A DNA stretch of 55,872 bases from Burkholderiaceae bacterium (lineage in GTDB: Bacteria > Pseudomonadota > Gammaproteobacteria > Burkholderiales > Burkholderiaceae_B): NCBI GenBank assembly GCA_030158305.1, contig JAOATE010000027.1, forward strand, positions 1-55,872. The letters are read 5' to 3'. Under the pieces are notes generated by a model, which saw nothing but the letters and a program-made list of their open reading frames with translations, was not told the DNA's origin and searched no databases. Positions 9,192 through 19,320 of the stretch are shown piece by piece (positions within the stretch are counted from its first letter, which is position 1; every line of letters starts with the position of its first letter). The position numbers and the translations under genes are program-made.

Positions 9192-9449
9192 TTATTCTGT
9201 GCTTTCCAAGGCGGCGACCCGCGCTTCGAGCGCATGCAAGTGCTGTTCAAGCGCTTCGATACGCACCTGCGCGCGACTCAGCAAATCAGCTTGCACATCA
9301 AACTCTTCTCGGGTCACAAGGTCCATTTTATTGAACGCTTGGCCCATAAAGGCTTTGACGTTGCGTTCAATATCGGCGGCTGGACTTTTTGCGATGAGTT
9401 CTGAGATGTTTTTTTGAAACTCTTCAAACCATGCATTTGGCTTCATCAT
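9192..9449 (-). CDS. ubiK: Accessory factor UbiK family protein (BMFP domain)
   Basis: UbiK is a small coiled-coil protein that joins UbiJ in the soluble complex for ubiquinone synthesis; the same fold appears in membrane-fusogenic BMFP proteins. The 85-aa sequence has the typical MKPNAWFEEFQKNISELI start, the KAFMGQAFNKMDLVTREEFDVQ core and a C-terminal leucine-heptad coiled coil ending AALESTE. A strong AGGAG ribosome-binding site lies 6 bases before the first of two adjacent ATGs (9449). It is divergent from glnK and upstream of comM, as in related genomes. Confidence 0.88.
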   Translation of the reverse strand: MMKPNAWFEEFQKNISELIAKSPAADIERNVKAFMGQAFNKMDLVTREEFDVQADLLSRAQVRIEALEQHLHALEARVAALESTE

Positions 9450-9524
9450 GATGGACTCCTAATTTGATTGAATAAGTTTAGTTGGAGTTGCCTGCGCGCA
9501 GAATGATCTACGTCAGGCTTTTGA

Positions 9525-10094
<570 letters not shown>

Positions 10095-10122
10095 ATTTAT
10101 CAAATCAATGGAGCATTAAAAA

Positions 10123-11361
10123 ATGGATAAAGCCGATATCGCATGGGTAGGTGTTTCAACCCTATTAGTACTACTGATGGTTGTACCTGGCTTAGCTTTG
10201 TTTTACGGCGGTTTGGTACGTTCGAAAAACGTTCTTTCAGTGCTGATGCAGGTGATGTGTACCTTTGCAGTGGCAGTCCTGCTTTGGTTTGCTTACGGCT
10301 ACTCCCTCACCTTCACAGAAGGTAACGCCTTTGTAGGTGGATTCTCTCGCTCTTTCTTCAGTGGAATGTTTAACCCTGAAGATGGTAAGTACTCTATGAC
10401 AGGCTCCATTCCAGAGTTTCTGTATGCCGCATTCCAAGCCACATTTGCTGGCATCACTTGCGCACTCATCGTGGGCGCTTTCGCAGAACGTGCGCGATTT
10501 TCAGCCGTACTGGTTTTTACGGTGCTGTGGTTCACGTTTGCTTACATTCCAGTCGCACACATGATCTGGTTCACCACAGAGACTTCCAAGGGTCTTCTGG
10601 CTGAAAAAGGCGCATTGGACTTTGCAGGCGGCACAGTGGTTCACATTAACGCAGGTATCGCTGCGTTGGTCGGTGCTTTCGTTGTCGGCAAGCGCTTAGG
10701 TTATGGCAAAGAAGCCATGCAACCACACAACCTGCCAATGACAATGACTGGTGCTGCATTATTGTGGGTGGGTTGGTTTGGCTTCAACGCTGGCTCTTCA
10801 CTCGCAGCAAACGAAGTCGCAGCGCTCGCCTTGTTTAACACCTTAATTGCGACTGTTGGCGCGATTATGGCTTGGGTCTTTACTGAGTGGGCCATCAAAG
10901 GTCGTCCATCCATGTTGGGTGCAGCGTCTGGCGCCATAGCAGGTTTGGTCGGTGTCACCCCTGCAGCCGGCCTAGTCGGTCCTGTCGGCGCCTTAGTGAT
11001 TGGTATCTCCGCAGGCATCATCTGCGTCTGGGGCGTCAACGGATTGAAGCGTATGCTGGGTGTGGATGACTCACTCGACGTGTTCGGCATCCATGGCGTG
11101 GGCGGTATCGTTGGCGGTGTTTTGGTCGGTGTGTTTAACGCAAAAGCACTCGGTGGCCTCGGCTTGGACTCCATTGGTCTCATCGGTGGTCAATTGTTAG
11201 TTCAGCTCGAAGGCATTGTCATCACGATCATCTGGTCCGGTGTTGTTGCATACCTCTCGTTCAAGATTGCAGATCTGATGTGTGGTCTGCGTGTCAGCGA
11301 GGACATGGAGCGCGAAGGTCTTGACATTACCTCGCATGGTGAGTCAGCCTATCATCGCTAA
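10123..11361 (+). CDS. amtB: Ammonium transporter
   Basis: AmtB is a trimeric inner-membrane channel for ammonium. The 412-aa sequence has about eleven membrane segments. It begins directly with the first (VSTLLVLLMVVPGLALFYGGLVR), without a separate signal peptide. The twin pore histidines lie in VVHINAG and DVFGIHGVGGIVGG, and the C-terminal tail carrying EDMEREGLDITSHGESAY contacts GlnK. A GGAG site stands 9 bases before the ATG. It forms an operon with glnK, and a bidirectional terminator follows. Confidence 0.97.
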   Translation: MDKADIAWVGVSTLLVLLMVVPGLALFYGGLVRSKNVLSVLMQVMCTFAVAVLLWFAYGYSLTFTEGNAFVGGFSRSFFSGMFNPEDGKYSMTGSIPEFLYAAFQATFAGITCALIVGAFAERARFSAVLVFTVLWFTFAYIPVAHMIWFTTETSKGLLAEKGALDFAGGTVVHINAGIAALVGAFVVGKRLGYGKEAMQPHNLPMTMTGAALLWVGWFGFNAGSSLAANEVAALALFNTLIATVGAIMAWVFTEWAIKGRPSMLGAASGAIAGLVGVTPAAGLVGPVGALVIGISAGIICVWGVNGLKRMLGVDDSLDVFGIHGVGGIVGGVLVGVFNAKALGGLGLDSIGLIGGQLLVQLEGIVITIIWSGVVAYLSFKIADLMCGLRVSEDMEREGLDITSHGESAYHR

Positions 11362-11431
11362 TCTCAGTTGATTCAATGAGTCCGCAAAAAAGCAATCGCT
11401 TAAGCGGATAATCAAACTGGATAGGCAATAA

Positions 11432-11468
11432 AAATCGCCGAATGTGCTCCATACACATTCGGCGATTT
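11432..11468. terminator. Bidirectional terminator shared by amtB and ptsI
   Basis: A perfect 15-bp stem (11432-11446 with 11454-11468) with a 7-base loop lies between the two convergent genes. It has A-rich and T-rich flanks on either side, so it can serve both transcripts. Confidence 0.85.
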
Positions 11469-11485
11469 CTATTTTCAAAGCGAAT

Positions 11486-13198
11486 CTATTGAAGCACTGA
11501 GGGGTCTATGGTGCTGTGGCGATTTAAGGCAGTGGCGACTTGCTGACGTAAGGCATTGGAGTGACCGCGACGGATCTCACGTTTGACGTCAAGCAGTTGT
11601 TGCGGATGCATTGAAAAATGCGTTAAGCCTAAGCCGAGTAATAAACGCGTCAGCTTAGGATCACCAGCCATCTCACCGCACACCGCCACAGGAATACCCG
11701 CACGGATACCCGCATTAATGGTATTTGCAATCAGCTTAAGCACGGCCGGATGCAAAGGGTCATACAGTGCAGAGACTTCGTTGTCGGCACGATCGATTGC
11801 AAGTGTGTACTGAATAAGATCGTTTGTTCCAATCGATAAAAAATCCAGGGCATCTGCAAAAGGATCAACGGCAATAGCTGTTGCAGGAATTTCCACCATA
11901 CAACCAATTTCAATTTTGTTCGCATAAGGTTGACCTCTAGCGTCAAGTTCCCGCTTGGCGGATTCGATAGCGGCTTTGGACGCAATCACTTCATGCATGT
12001 GCGCAACCATGGGAATCAAGATTCGCACAGTGCCATGCGCGGAAGCTCTCAAGATCGCTCTGAGCTGCGTTGCAAATAAATCAGGGTGTGCGAGACAATA
12101 ACGAATCGCTCGTAAACCCAAGGCGGGATTAGTCGCAACTGTTGCCTCGCCATCTAGCGCCTTGTCGGCACCTACATCGAGTGTTCGAATCGTCACAGGC
12201 CGATTTTGCATGGCTTTTACAACTGAAGCGTAAGCAAGATATTGCTCTTCTTCGCTCGGCAACTCGCTACGACCAATAAATAAAAACTCGCTGCGAAATA
12301 AGCCAATACCGTTCGCACCGTTTGCTAAAGCCAACTCGACTTCATCGGGCAATTCAATGTTGGCTTGAAGGGAAATAGATAAACCATCAAGCGTTTCCGC
12401 AGGGACGTCTTTGAGTGCGGCAAGACTAATGCGATCGTCCAGATACTGCTCTTGCATTTTTTTATACTGTGCAAGTGCGAGCGGCGAAGGATTGACAATC
12501 AAGACCCCCTGAATGCCGTCAATAATCACCTGATCACCATCACGCAATACGCTGCGTGCATGTCCGAGCGCGACAACGGCTGGCACAGACAAGCTGCGAG
12601 CCACAATAGCCGTGTGAGAGGTTGCTCCACCAAGGTCTGTCGCAAAACCAGCAAAGCGTCCACCACGCAAACGAATCATGTCTGCAGGCGAAATATCGTG
12701 TGCGATCACAATTAAGGGTTCGTCAGTATCCCCAGCCAGATCAAAAGCACTCAGGGCGCGCGAACCTGACAAAACATGCAGAACACGTTCGATGACATGT
12801 CGGACATCCGCGCCACGCTCACGCAGATACTCGTCTTCCATGGCAGCAAATTGTTCACCAAGAATCTGCCCTTGAGTGGTCAGAGCCCATTCTGCGTTGT
12901 AGTGCTTGTCATGGATGAGGCTCAAGGCTTCGTCGGCAAGCAAAGGATCCGACAACAGCATGCCATGCACATTTAGGAGTGCCGCCAATTCACGAGGCGC
13001 ATCTTCAGGCAGAGTTTCTGCCAACTCGAGCATTTCTTGACGAGTCGTTTCCAAGGCTCGACTTAAGCGAGCTTGCTCAGCTTGAACACCGGAGGGATGA
13101 ACCCTGTAATGTGCGACTTCGAGCGCCGCAGCCCCCATCACGAGTGCGCGACCAATCGCATAGCCACGAGCAGCACCCTGCCCGTATAAGCAAACCAT
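11486..13198 (-). CDS. ptsI: Phosphoenolpyruvate--protein phosphotransferase (PTS enzyme I)
   Basis: Enzyme I takes phosphate from PEP onto a histidine and passes it to HPr. The active-site segment GGATSHTAIVARS (about residue 195) and the C-terminal PEP-binding motifs (FLSIGTNDLIQYTLAIDR and VCGEMAGDP) are present. I start it at the ATG at 13198 (570 aa, normal length), which has GAGG just upstream and gives MVCLYGQGAARGYAIGRA. An ATG at 13252 would overlap ptsH by 26 bases. It ends the infC-gshB-IIA-ptsH-ptsI run. With no sugar permease present, it probably drives regulatory phosphorylation. Confidence 0.95.
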   Translation of the reverse strand: MVCLYGQGAARGYAIGRALVMGAAALEVAHYRVHPSGVQAEQARLSRALETTRQEMLELAETLPEDAPRELAALLNVHGMLLSDPLLADEALSLIHDKHYNAEWALTTQGQILGEQFAAMEDEYLRERGADVRHVIERVLHVLSGSRALSAFDLAGDTDEPLIVIAHDISPADMIRLRGGRFAGFATDLGGATSHTAIVARSLSVPAVVALGHARSVLRDGDQVIIDGIQGVLIVNPSPLALAQYKKMQEQYLDDRISLAALKDVPAETLDGLSISLQANIELPDEVELALANGANGIGLFRSEFLFIGRSELPSEEEQYLAYASVVKAMQNRPVTIRTLDVGADKALDGEATVATNPALGLRAIRYCLAHPDLFATQLRAILRASAHGTVRILIPMVAHMHEVIASKAAIESAKRELDARGQPYANKIEIGCMVEIPATAIAVDPFADALDFLSIGTNDLIQYTLAIDRADNEVSALYDPLHPAVLKLIANTINAGIRAGIPVAVCGEMAGDPKLTRLLLGLGLTHFSMHPQQLLDVKREIRRGHSNALRQQVATALNRHSTIDPSVLQ

Positions 13199-13226
13199 TG
13201 CCTCAGGGCGAGTATCGCCAGAGGGC

Positions 13227-13496
13227 TTATTCGCCTTCGCCAAATTTGTCATCAAATAATTTATGAATTGCGTCAAGTGCGCGCTCAGCATCGCTGCCAT
13301 TCGCTTCAATTTTTACAGTGGTTCGCATCCCTGCTGCGAGCATCATGACGCCCATAATGCTCTTGGCGTTGACTCGTTGAGCGCCTTTGGAGATGAAGAT
13401 TTCGCTACTAAACTGACCAGCAAGCTGGGTCAACTTGGCTGCTGCACGCGCATGCAAGCCAAGCTTATTGGACACGACGATATCGAGATCAGGCAT
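13227..13496 (-). CDS. ptsH: HPr phosphocarrier protein
   Basis: HPr relays phosphate from enzyme I to IIA proteins. In the 89-aa sequence His15 (LGLHARAAAKL) is the phosphorylation site, and Ser46 (NAKSIMGVMML) is where an HPr kinase/phosphatase would act, as known in related betaproteobacteria. No hprK gene is in this window. It lies between the IIA gene and ptsI on the same strand. Confidence 0.96.
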   Translation of the reverse strand: MPDLDIVVSNKLGLHARAAAKLTQLAGQFSSEIFISKGAQRVNAKSIMGVMMLAAGMRTTVKIEANGSDAERALDAIHKLFDDKFGEGE

Positions 13497-13539
13497 TTCG
13501 TAAAGTAATGAAGATAGGGGTTAGCTCACGCGGATAACG

Positions 13540-13935
13540 TCAGTCTACACGCAACACGGCTTGCGTGGCGCCCGCGAGCGCCTTCTCCATCACGACATCC
13601 AATGCTGCGCTGCGATAATTAATGGTTTTCAGCAACATTGAAGCATTCACACCACCTAAAACACGACAAGAAACGCCTTGCGCCTGAGCGATGTTAGAGG
13701 CAGCCGCGGCAATATTAGAAGGTGTAGCGCCTGGCAAGTCAGTCAAAATCAAAACGCCTTGCCCTTGATCTGCGGCGATAATCTCAGCAGCGAGTCGAGG
13801 GGAAGAACTTGAAGCACACTCGTGGGGCTCGATGTCAAACAAATATAGATCGGGATGAGCCCCTAAAACATGTCTCGCGCACGCTGCTAAAGCGGAAGCA
13901 AGGGGCGCATGCGCCACAACAAAAATCACAACCAT
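13540..13935 (-). CDS. PTS IIA component, mannose family (EIIA-Man type)
   Basis: This is a 131-aa single-domain IIA protein of the mannose/sorbose class. The phosphorylatable residue is His9 in FVVAHAPLASAL, and the LTDLPGATPSNIAAAA and VLGGVNASMLLK segments are typical. No IIB, IIC or IID genes accompany it, as in many Burkholderiales, so it is probably a regulator rather than part of a sugar importer. Its ATG lies 3 bases after the gshB stop codon, so the two are tightly coupled. Confidence 0.9.
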   Translation of the reverse strand: MVVIFVVAHAPLASALAACARHVLGAHPDLYLFDIEPHECASSSSPRLAAEIIAADQGQGVLILTDLPGATPSNIAAAASNIAQAQGVSCRVLGGVNASMLLKTINYRSAALDVVMEKALAGATQAVLRVD

Positions 13936-13938
13936 GGC

Positions 13939-14904
13939 TTAGGGTGCCTGCGAAACCGCAAGCTCTAGCGCTTCGACGAAACGAGCCCCTACATCAAAGC
14001 CTGTTTGTTCAGTAATTTCTACAAAGCATGTCGGACTCGTCACGTTAATTTCCGTGACATAGTCGCCAATGACATCCAGGCCAACAAGTAACAAACCCCT
14101 TTTACTGAGCTGCGGTGCAATCTCGCGCGCAATTTCCCAGTCTCTCTTTGAGAGAGGCTGTGCAACGCCGCGGCCACCGGCAGCCAGATTACCTCTTGTC
14201 TCACCCGCCAAGGGGATACGAGCAAGGCAGTAGGGAACGGGCTCGCCACCAATGAGCAAAATTCGCTTATCGCCCTGACTAATCTCAGGGATGTAACGCT
14301 GTGCCATGATTGACCTTTGACCATCATGCGTCAAAGACTCAAGGATCGCATTCAAATTAGGTTCGTTCGCGGCAAGTTTGAAAATGCCTGTCCCGCCCAT
14401 GCCATCGAGGGGCTTGACGATCACATCGCGATGCTCTGCGTGAAACGCCTTGATTCGCGCCATGTCACGAGTGACCAGCGTGGGCGTCGTAAACTGTGCA
14501 AACTCCGTGATGGCCAGCTTTTCCGGATGATTTCGGATAGCCGCTCCACTATTGAATACGCGAGCACCTTGTGCTTGAGCGTAATCAAACATATGCGTAA
14601 TGTAGACATACTCCATATCGAATGGAGGATCTTTTCGCATGATGACAGCTGAAAATGCCTGGAGGGGTGTATCCACCGCTGCACCAAGCTCTTTCCACCA
14701 ATGATGCTCATGCAGATCTGCACCAGCGACTAACTCAAAAGGGGTCGCGCGGGCATAGACCTGCCCCCCTTCGATGAACACATCGCCTTGCAAAGAAAAA
14801 CTCAAGGAATGACCGCGGGCAACGAGTGCCCGCATCATCGCAACAGAGCTATCTTTGTAAGCGTTTAAAGCCGGCAGTGGATCCAGAACAAACAATACAT
14901 GCAT
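13939..14904 (-). CDS. gshB: Glutathione synthetase
   Basis: GshB joins gamma-glutamylcysteine and glycine using ATP in the second step of glutathione synthesis. The 321-aa protein has the ATP-grasp segments RDPPFDMEYVY, VKPLDGMGGTGIF and DVIGDYVTEINVTSPTC. Its ATG lies 3 bases after the infC stop codon and it ends 3 bases before the IIA gene. gshA is not in the window. Being directly behind infC is unusual and suggests expression with the translation genes. Confidence 0.97.
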   Translation of the reverse strand: MHVLFVLDPLPALNAYKDSSVAMMRALVARGHSLSFSLQGDVFIEGGQVYARATPFELVAGADLHEHHWWKELGAAVDTPLQAFSAVIMRKDPPFDMEYVYITHMFDYAQAQGARVFNSGAAIRNHPEKLAITEFAQFTTPTLVTRDMARIKAFHAEHRDVIVKPLDGMGGTGIFKLAANEPNLNAILESLTHDGQRSIMAQRYIPEISQGDKRILLIGGEPVPYCLARIPLAGETRGNLAAGGRGVAQPLSKRDWEIAREIAPQLSKRGLLLVGLDVIGDYVTEINVTSPTCFVEITEQTGFDVGARFVEALELAVSQAP

Positions 14905-14907
14905 GGA

Positions 14908-15450
14908 TTAAGCTGCGGCTTCTTTGGTGGTCGACTTTTTGCGAGGTGACAAAACCATGACCATTTGACGGCCTTCAAGTTTTGGCATCGCCTCTACAAC
15001 AGCCATATCGGTCAAATCGTCACGCACGCGCTCAAGAACACGCATGCCAAGCTCTTGGTGAGCCATTTCGCGTCCACGGAAACGAAGTGTCACTTTGGCC
15101 TTGTCGCCCTCATCGAGAAAACGCTTCAGATTACGCAGCTTGACCTGATAATCGCCTTCGTCAGTCGCAGGACGAAACTTGACCTCTTTGACCTGAATAA
15201 TTTTTTGCTTGGCACGGGCTTCGGCCAACCGTTTTTGCTCTTGGTATTTGAACTTGCCGTAATCCATCAAGCGGCAGACTGGTGGATCAGCGTTTGGCGC
15301 GATCTCAACCAAATCAATTTCACTTTCTTCGGCCATGCGAATAGCGTCAAAAGTTTTAACAATACCGAGCTGTTCGCCCTCAATACCTAATAAACGCACC
15401 TCAGGAACACGAATTTCACCATTGATGCGATGGGGTTTTTCTGTTGCGAT
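14908..15450 (-). CDS. infC: Translation initiation factor IF-3
   Basis: IF-3 binds the 30S subunit, keeps it apart from 50S and rejects wrong start codons. I place the start at an ATC codon (15448-15450), giving 180 aa, the E. coli length. The first residues are then M(ATC)[21 protein letters not shown], which contains the family's RINGEIR-x-PEVRLLG N-terminus. A strong AGGAG (15459-15463) lies 8 bases upstream. The first conventional codon, GTG at 15399, would cut off this conserved part. A rare start codon in infC is known to allow IF-3 to repress its own synthesis. The gene starts 18 bases after thrS. Confidence 0.95.
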   Translation of the reverse strand: MATEKPHRINGEIRVPEVRLLGIEGEQLGIVKTFDAIRMAEESEIDLVEIAPNADPPVCRLMDYGKFKYQEQKRLAEARAKQKIIQVKEVKFRPATDEGDYQVKLRNLKRFLDEGDKAKVTLRFRGREMAHQELGMRVLERVRDDLTDMAVVEAMPKLEGRQMVMVLSPRKKSTTKEAAA

Positions 15451-15463
15451 GTTGACGACTCCT
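15448..15463 (-). promoter_or_regulatory. infC ribosome-binding site and non-canonical ATC start
   Basis: On the minus strand AGGAG is followed after 8 bases by ATC, the first codon of the conserved IF-3 reading frame. This pairing of a strong ribosome-binding site with a start that IF-3 itself discriminates against is the known autoregulation device of infC, usually AUU in enterobacteria. Confidence 0.85.
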
Positions 15464-15468
15464 AGTAG

Positions 15469-17418
15469 TTAGGCCGACTGCGGTGCAGTCGAACCGGAAT
15501 TGCGGCGACAAGCCACGTCTTCGTTTAGCAGTGTAGCGAATTGAGCAGCAGGCATGACACCCAGCTCAACTCCACCACGTCCACGCACAGCTACAGTCCC
15601 TGCCTGGCGCTCTTTTTCACCAACAACCAAGATATAAGGGACTTTTTGCAAACTGTGTTCACGGATTTTATAGGTAATTTTTTCACTTCGACAATCTGAT
15701 TCTACTCTAAAGCCTTGTTTTTTCAGGCTTTGTGTGATTTCTGCCGCATAATCAGCCGCATGTTCCGAAATTGAGCACACAACGGCCTGGACCGGAGCAA
15801 GCCATGCAGGCATCGCGCCGGCATGGTTTTCAATCAACATGCCGATAAAGCGCTCAAAAGAACCCAGGATCGCACGATGCAACATGACTGGCGCTCGACG
15901 CTGGTCGGTCGCATCCACAAACTCCGCACCAAGACGCTGAGGCATGGAAAAATCAACCTGAATCGTGCCGCACTGCCAGTGACGTCCAATCGCGTCTTTC
16001 AGCGTGTACTCGATCTTGGGGCCATAAAAAGCGCCCTCTCCTGGCGAAACCTCGAAGGAACAACCCGTCCGCTTGAGACTTTCCATCAGTGCAGTTTCAG
16101 CTTTATCCCATACCTCGTCGCTTCCGATACGCTTTTCTGGACGGGTGGCAACCTTGTACAGCACCTCGGTAAAACCGAAATCTGCATAGACCTGCTGGAG
16201 TAAAGACGTAAAGGCTGCGCACTCATCTTGCAACTGATCTTCGGTACAAAAAATATGACCGTCATCTTGAGTAAAACCACGCACACGCATCATGCCGTGC
16301 AAGGAGCCAGACGGCTCATTACGATGGCATTGACCAAACTCACCGTAGCGCAGTGGTAGATCGCGGTAGGAATGCAAGCCTGAATTAAAGATCTGGACGT
16401 GGCCAGGACAATTCATGGGTTTCAAACCATAGACACGATTTTCAGATTCGGTCGTGAACATATTTTCACGATAGTTATCCCAATGGCCGGTTTTTTTCCA
16501 AAGGGAAATATCCAGAATCTGCGGTGCCTTGACCTCTTGGTAACCGTTGTCGCGATACACGGCACGCATGTATTGTTCAACTTGCTGCCAAATCGCCCAG
16601 CCTTTGGGATGCCAGAAAATCAGGCCTGGGCCCTCTTCCTGAAAATGGAACAAGTCGAGATCACGACCAATCTTGCGATGGTCACGTCGCTCGGCTTCTT
16701 CAAGCATGTGCAGGTAAGCATCCTGGTCCTCTTTAGTCGCCCAAGCCGTACCGTAAATTCGCTGCAACATTTCATTGTTGCTGTCGCCACGCCAATAGGC
16801 ACCTGCGACTTTCATCAGCTTGAATACTTTTAATTTGCCAGTGCTGGGGACGTGGGGTCCACGGCACAAGTCAATAAAGTCACCTTCGCGATAAAGGCTA
16901 ATCGTTTCATTGCCAGGAATCGCACCAATAATCTCGGCCTTGTAAGCCTCGCCAATCCCTTTGAAGTAGGTCACGGCATCGTCGCGCAACCATTCTTCGC
17001 GCGTGACGACCTCGTCTTTTTTGACGAGTTCAGCCATTTTCTTTTCGATCGCAACCAAATCCTCTGGCGTAAAGGGACGCTTGTAGGAAAAGTCATAGAA
17101 AAAACCGTTGTCAATGACAGGACCGATTGTGACCTGTGCATCTGGAAATAGTGCTTTGACCGCATACGCAAGCAGGTGTGCAGTAGAGTGACGAATCAGA
17201 TCCAGTCCGTCTGCGTCTTTTGCAGTAATGATGGCGAGTTGTGTATCGCTCTCCAAGCGATGCGTCGTATCAACCAAGCGGCTTTCGCCACCCTCAGTGA
17301 TGCGACCGCCAAGGGCGGCACGTGCCAGACCAGCACCGATCGATTGAGCAACCTCAGCAACCGTGACCGGTCCTGGGTATTGACGCTGCGACCCGTCGGG
17401 GAGCGTAATTGAAAGCAT
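15469..17418 (-). CDS. thrS: Threonine--tRNA ligase
   Basis: ThrRS charges tRNA-Thr. The 649-aa protein has the N-terminal TGS domain ([20 protein letters not shown]), the editing domain with [12 protein letters not shown] near residue 80 and [14 protein letters not shown]-type residues near 190, the class II catalytic core (motif 2 in [20 protein letters not shown]), and the C-terminal anticodon-binding domain. I start it at the ATG at 17418, matching the family; the open frame extends 53 codons further without similarity. infC follows by 18 bases. The 158 bases before it are shared with a divergent gene and must hold both promoters. Confidence 0.97.
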   Translation of the reverse strand: MLSITLPDGSQRQYPGPVTVAEVAQSIGAGLARAALGGRITEGGESRLVDTTHRLESDTQLAIITAKDADGLDLIRHSTAHLLAYAVKALFPDAQVTIGPVIDNGFFYDFSYKRPFTPEDLVAIEKKMAELVKKDEVVTREEWLRDDAVTYFKGIGEAYKAEIIGAIPGNETISLYREGDFIDLCRGPHVPSTGKLKVFKLMKVAGAYWRGDSNNEMLQRIYGTAWATKEDQDAYLHMLEEAERRDHRKIGRDLDLFHFQEEGPGLIFWHPKGWAIWQQVEQYMRAVYRDNGYQEVKAPQILDISLWKKTGHWDNYRENMFTTESENRVYGLKPMNCPGHVQIFNSGLHSYRDLPLRYGEFGQCHRNEPSGSLHGMMRVRGFTQDDGHIFCTEDQLQDECAAFTSLLQQVYADFGFTEVLYKVATRPEKRIGSDEVWDKAETALMESLKRTGCSFEVSPGEGAFYGPKIEYTLKDAIGRHWQCGTIQVDFSMPQRLGAEFVDATDQRRAPVMLHRAILGSFERFIGMLIENHAGAMPAWLAPVQAVVCSISEHAADYAAEITQSLKKQGFRVESDCRSEKITYKIREHSLQKVPYILVVGEKERQAGTVAVRGRGGVELGVMPAAQFATLLNEDVACRRNSGSTAPQSA

Positions 17419-17576
17419 CAGCACTAATCCTGTAACAAAACGACAATCACAAAGTTTACCATTTCGAACACTGGGCTTCGGGTCAAAAATGCCTTGGTTT
17501 GAGGACCTATCGCGATTGGCCTCTGTTCTGCTATTGTTGTTTGACAAGAATTTTAATGACAACAAGAGACAAACCA

Positions 17577-18539
17577 ATGAAAAGCATCTTCAAGCTAGTT
17601 GCGCGTTCGCTCGCATGCGTGTCCATTTTATTGCCGCTCACGCTACAAGCGCAGACCTACCCTACACGTCCAATCACCATCGTTGTGCCCTACGGTCCAG
17701 GAAGCGGAAACGACATGATTGCGCGCGAAGTTGCTCAGCAACTGACGCAAATCATGAAAACAACTGTTCTCGTCGAAAATAAAGCAGGCGCAACGGGCAA
17801 TATCGCAACAGACTACGTTGCGCAGGCCAAGCCAGATGGCTACACGATTTTTTTGACGAGTACGAGCAGTATCATTAATCAGGTCACGAACCCTACTGTT
17901 AAAACAGACTTATCAAAAGACTTTGAGTCCATTGCTTTTGCTGCCAGCCTGCCTTACGTGGTCGCCGTTCCACCTGGCCTTCCTGCTCAGTCCCTGAGCG
18001 ACGTCGTCAAACTCGCAAAGGCTTCACCAGGCAAATTGAATTACAACGGTCCCTCAGGAAGCGTTTCAGACTATCTCGGGACAAAGCTTAAGGCCTCGAA
18101 TAACCTCGACATGGTCATGATCCCTTACAAAAGCACCTCGGACGCACAGGTTGACGTCTTGGCTGGACGTATCCAAGTCTGGTTCACGCCCGCGGCTTCC
18201 GCTGTCGGCTTGGCAAAGGGCGACAAAATTCGCGTGATCGCCGTCACAGGAGATAAGCGCTTGGCAGCACTGCCAGATGTGCCTACGGTCAAAGAGGCCG
18301 GTATCCCAGGCATGTTTACTGAGGTTTCATTCTTTTTTGTGGCACCCGCAGGTACGCCTAAAGCCATTGTCGAAAAACTGAGTCAAAGTATCGACATCGC
18401 ATTACAAAGCAAAGATGTTGAAAACAAATTTGCCAATATGTCTGTTCAGGTCAAAAAAGGCACCCCTTCTGAAGTCAACGGTCACATCAAAGCCGAAATG
18501 ACAAAGTGGTCAGAAATTGCGCGTGGCGTTTCAAAATAA
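17577..18539 (+). CDS. Tripartite tricarboxylate transporter substrate-binding protein (Bug family)
   Basis: This is a periplasmic binding protein for small organic acids or similar ligands. The 320-aa sequence has a signal peptide (residues 1 to about 25, ending LTLQAQ). The Bug signatures follow: [49 protein letters not shown] and [15 protein letters not shown] start it at the ATG at 17577 because it gives a clean signal peptide. No membrane permease genes (TctA, TctB) are near, as is common for the many orphan Bug proteins of this group. The next gene, 55 bases on, encodes a racemase/decarboxylase-fold protein, so its ligand may be a dicarboxylate-like acid (inference). Confidence 0.92.
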   Translation: MKSIFKLVARSLACVSILLPLTLQAQTYPTRPITIVVPYGPGSGNDMIAREVAQQLTQIMKTTVLVENKAGATGNIATDYVAQAKPDGYTIFLTSTSSIINQVTNPTVKTDLSKDFESIAFAASLPYVVAVPPGLPAQSLSDVVKLAKASPGKLNYNGPSGSVSDYLGTKLKASNNLDMVMIPYKSTSDAQVDVLAGRIQVWFTPAASAVGLAKGDKIRVIAVTGDKRLAALPDVPTVKEAGIPGMFTEVSFFFVAPAGTPKAIVEKLSQSIDIALQSKDVENKFANMSVQVKKGTPSEVNGHIKAEMTKWSEIARGVSK

Positions 18540-18594
18540 CTAAACTTCACGTCACACCTCAGCATATTTATTTAATACAAATCTAGGAAAAAAC

Positions 18595-19320
18595 ATGGAC
18601 GGATGGCGTGCTCGAATAGGATTTTTGTTACCCCCTGGAAATCCAAACGTAGAGCCAGAGTTATTTTCTTTAAAACCAGCAGGAGTTTCTGTGCATTTTG
18701 GCCGAATGATTGCACGCGGAACACCCGGTGCGCATGATGGCCAAGATCAACGCACACGCTCGCAGCTCGATCATATTGACGAGCCCACCGAGATGTTGGC
18801 GCACATCCGTCCACAAGTGATCGCCTTAGCGCATACCGCGTCAAGTTATATGTTGGGCCGTGAAGGCGAAGCAGCACTCACGGCAAGACTCGAGCAGCAA
18901 TACAACGTCCGGTTTACCTCAGCCTTTAAAAGCGTCATCGTTGCGATGGAATACCTAGGCGTTACAAAAGTCGCTTTAGCTACGCCTTATGCTGAAGCCC
19001 AAACGCTAGCTGGTAAAGGCGCGCTTGAAAGCTATGGTTTAAATGTTGTAAACGTCAAACGACTTGAAAATGTTCGAAACATTTACGAAGAAACGCCAGA
19101 GCGCGCCTATGCTTTGGCGAAAGCAGCCAACACACCTGAGGCTGAAGTCATCTTTTTAAGTGGCGTGGGGATGCCCACCATCGAAGTGCTAGATGCCCTT
19201 GAACGGGATCTTGGCAAGCCGGTGATTTCAAGTGTGGCTGCCATGATGTGGCATTGCTTAAAAATTGCAGGGGTTGAACCACTGGTTCCAGGGTATGGCA
19301 GACTGCTTGGTGGAAAATAA
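18595..19320 (+). CDS. Asp/Glu racemase-fold protein, arylmalonate decarboxylase/maleate isomerase-like, cysteine-less
   Basis: The 241-aa protein has the two-lobe fold of the aspartate/glutamate racemase superfamily: RARIGFLLPPGNPNVEPE at the N-terminus and GVTKVALATPYAEA in the middle. The family normally uses one or two cysteines. The first catalytic loop here reads ALAHTASSY and the second reads FLSGVGMPTIEVLDALE, so both Cys positions are replaced (Ala/Ser and Gly). The only Cys in the protein is in MMWHCLK near the C-terminus. It may be a decarboxylase-, isomerase- or hydrolase-like relative with different chemistry, or a non-catalytic binder. An AGGA site precedes the ATG. It sits behind a Bug binding protein and overlaps the following peptidase gene. 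Confidence 0.8.
   Translation: MDGWRARIGFLLPPGNPNVEPELFSLKPAGVSVHFGRMIARGTPGAHDGQDQRTRSQLDHIDEPTEMLAHIRPQVIALAHTASSYMLGREGEAALTARLEQQYNVRFTSAFKSVIVAMEYLGVTKVALATPYAEAQTLAGKGALESYGLNVVNVKRLENVRNIYEETPERAYALAKAANTPEAEVIFLSGVGMPTIEVLDALERDLGKPVISSVAAMMWHCLKIAGVEPLVPGYGRLLGGK

Noticed and set aside
13253-13309. Long ptsI start overlapping ptsH
   Set aside because: No ribosome-binding site supports it, and it would make enzyme I about 37 residues too long.
17419-17577. 53-codon N-terminal extension of thrS
   Set aside because: It has no similarity to the TGS domain and would cover the divergent promoter region. The family start MLSITLPDG matches the ATG at 17418.
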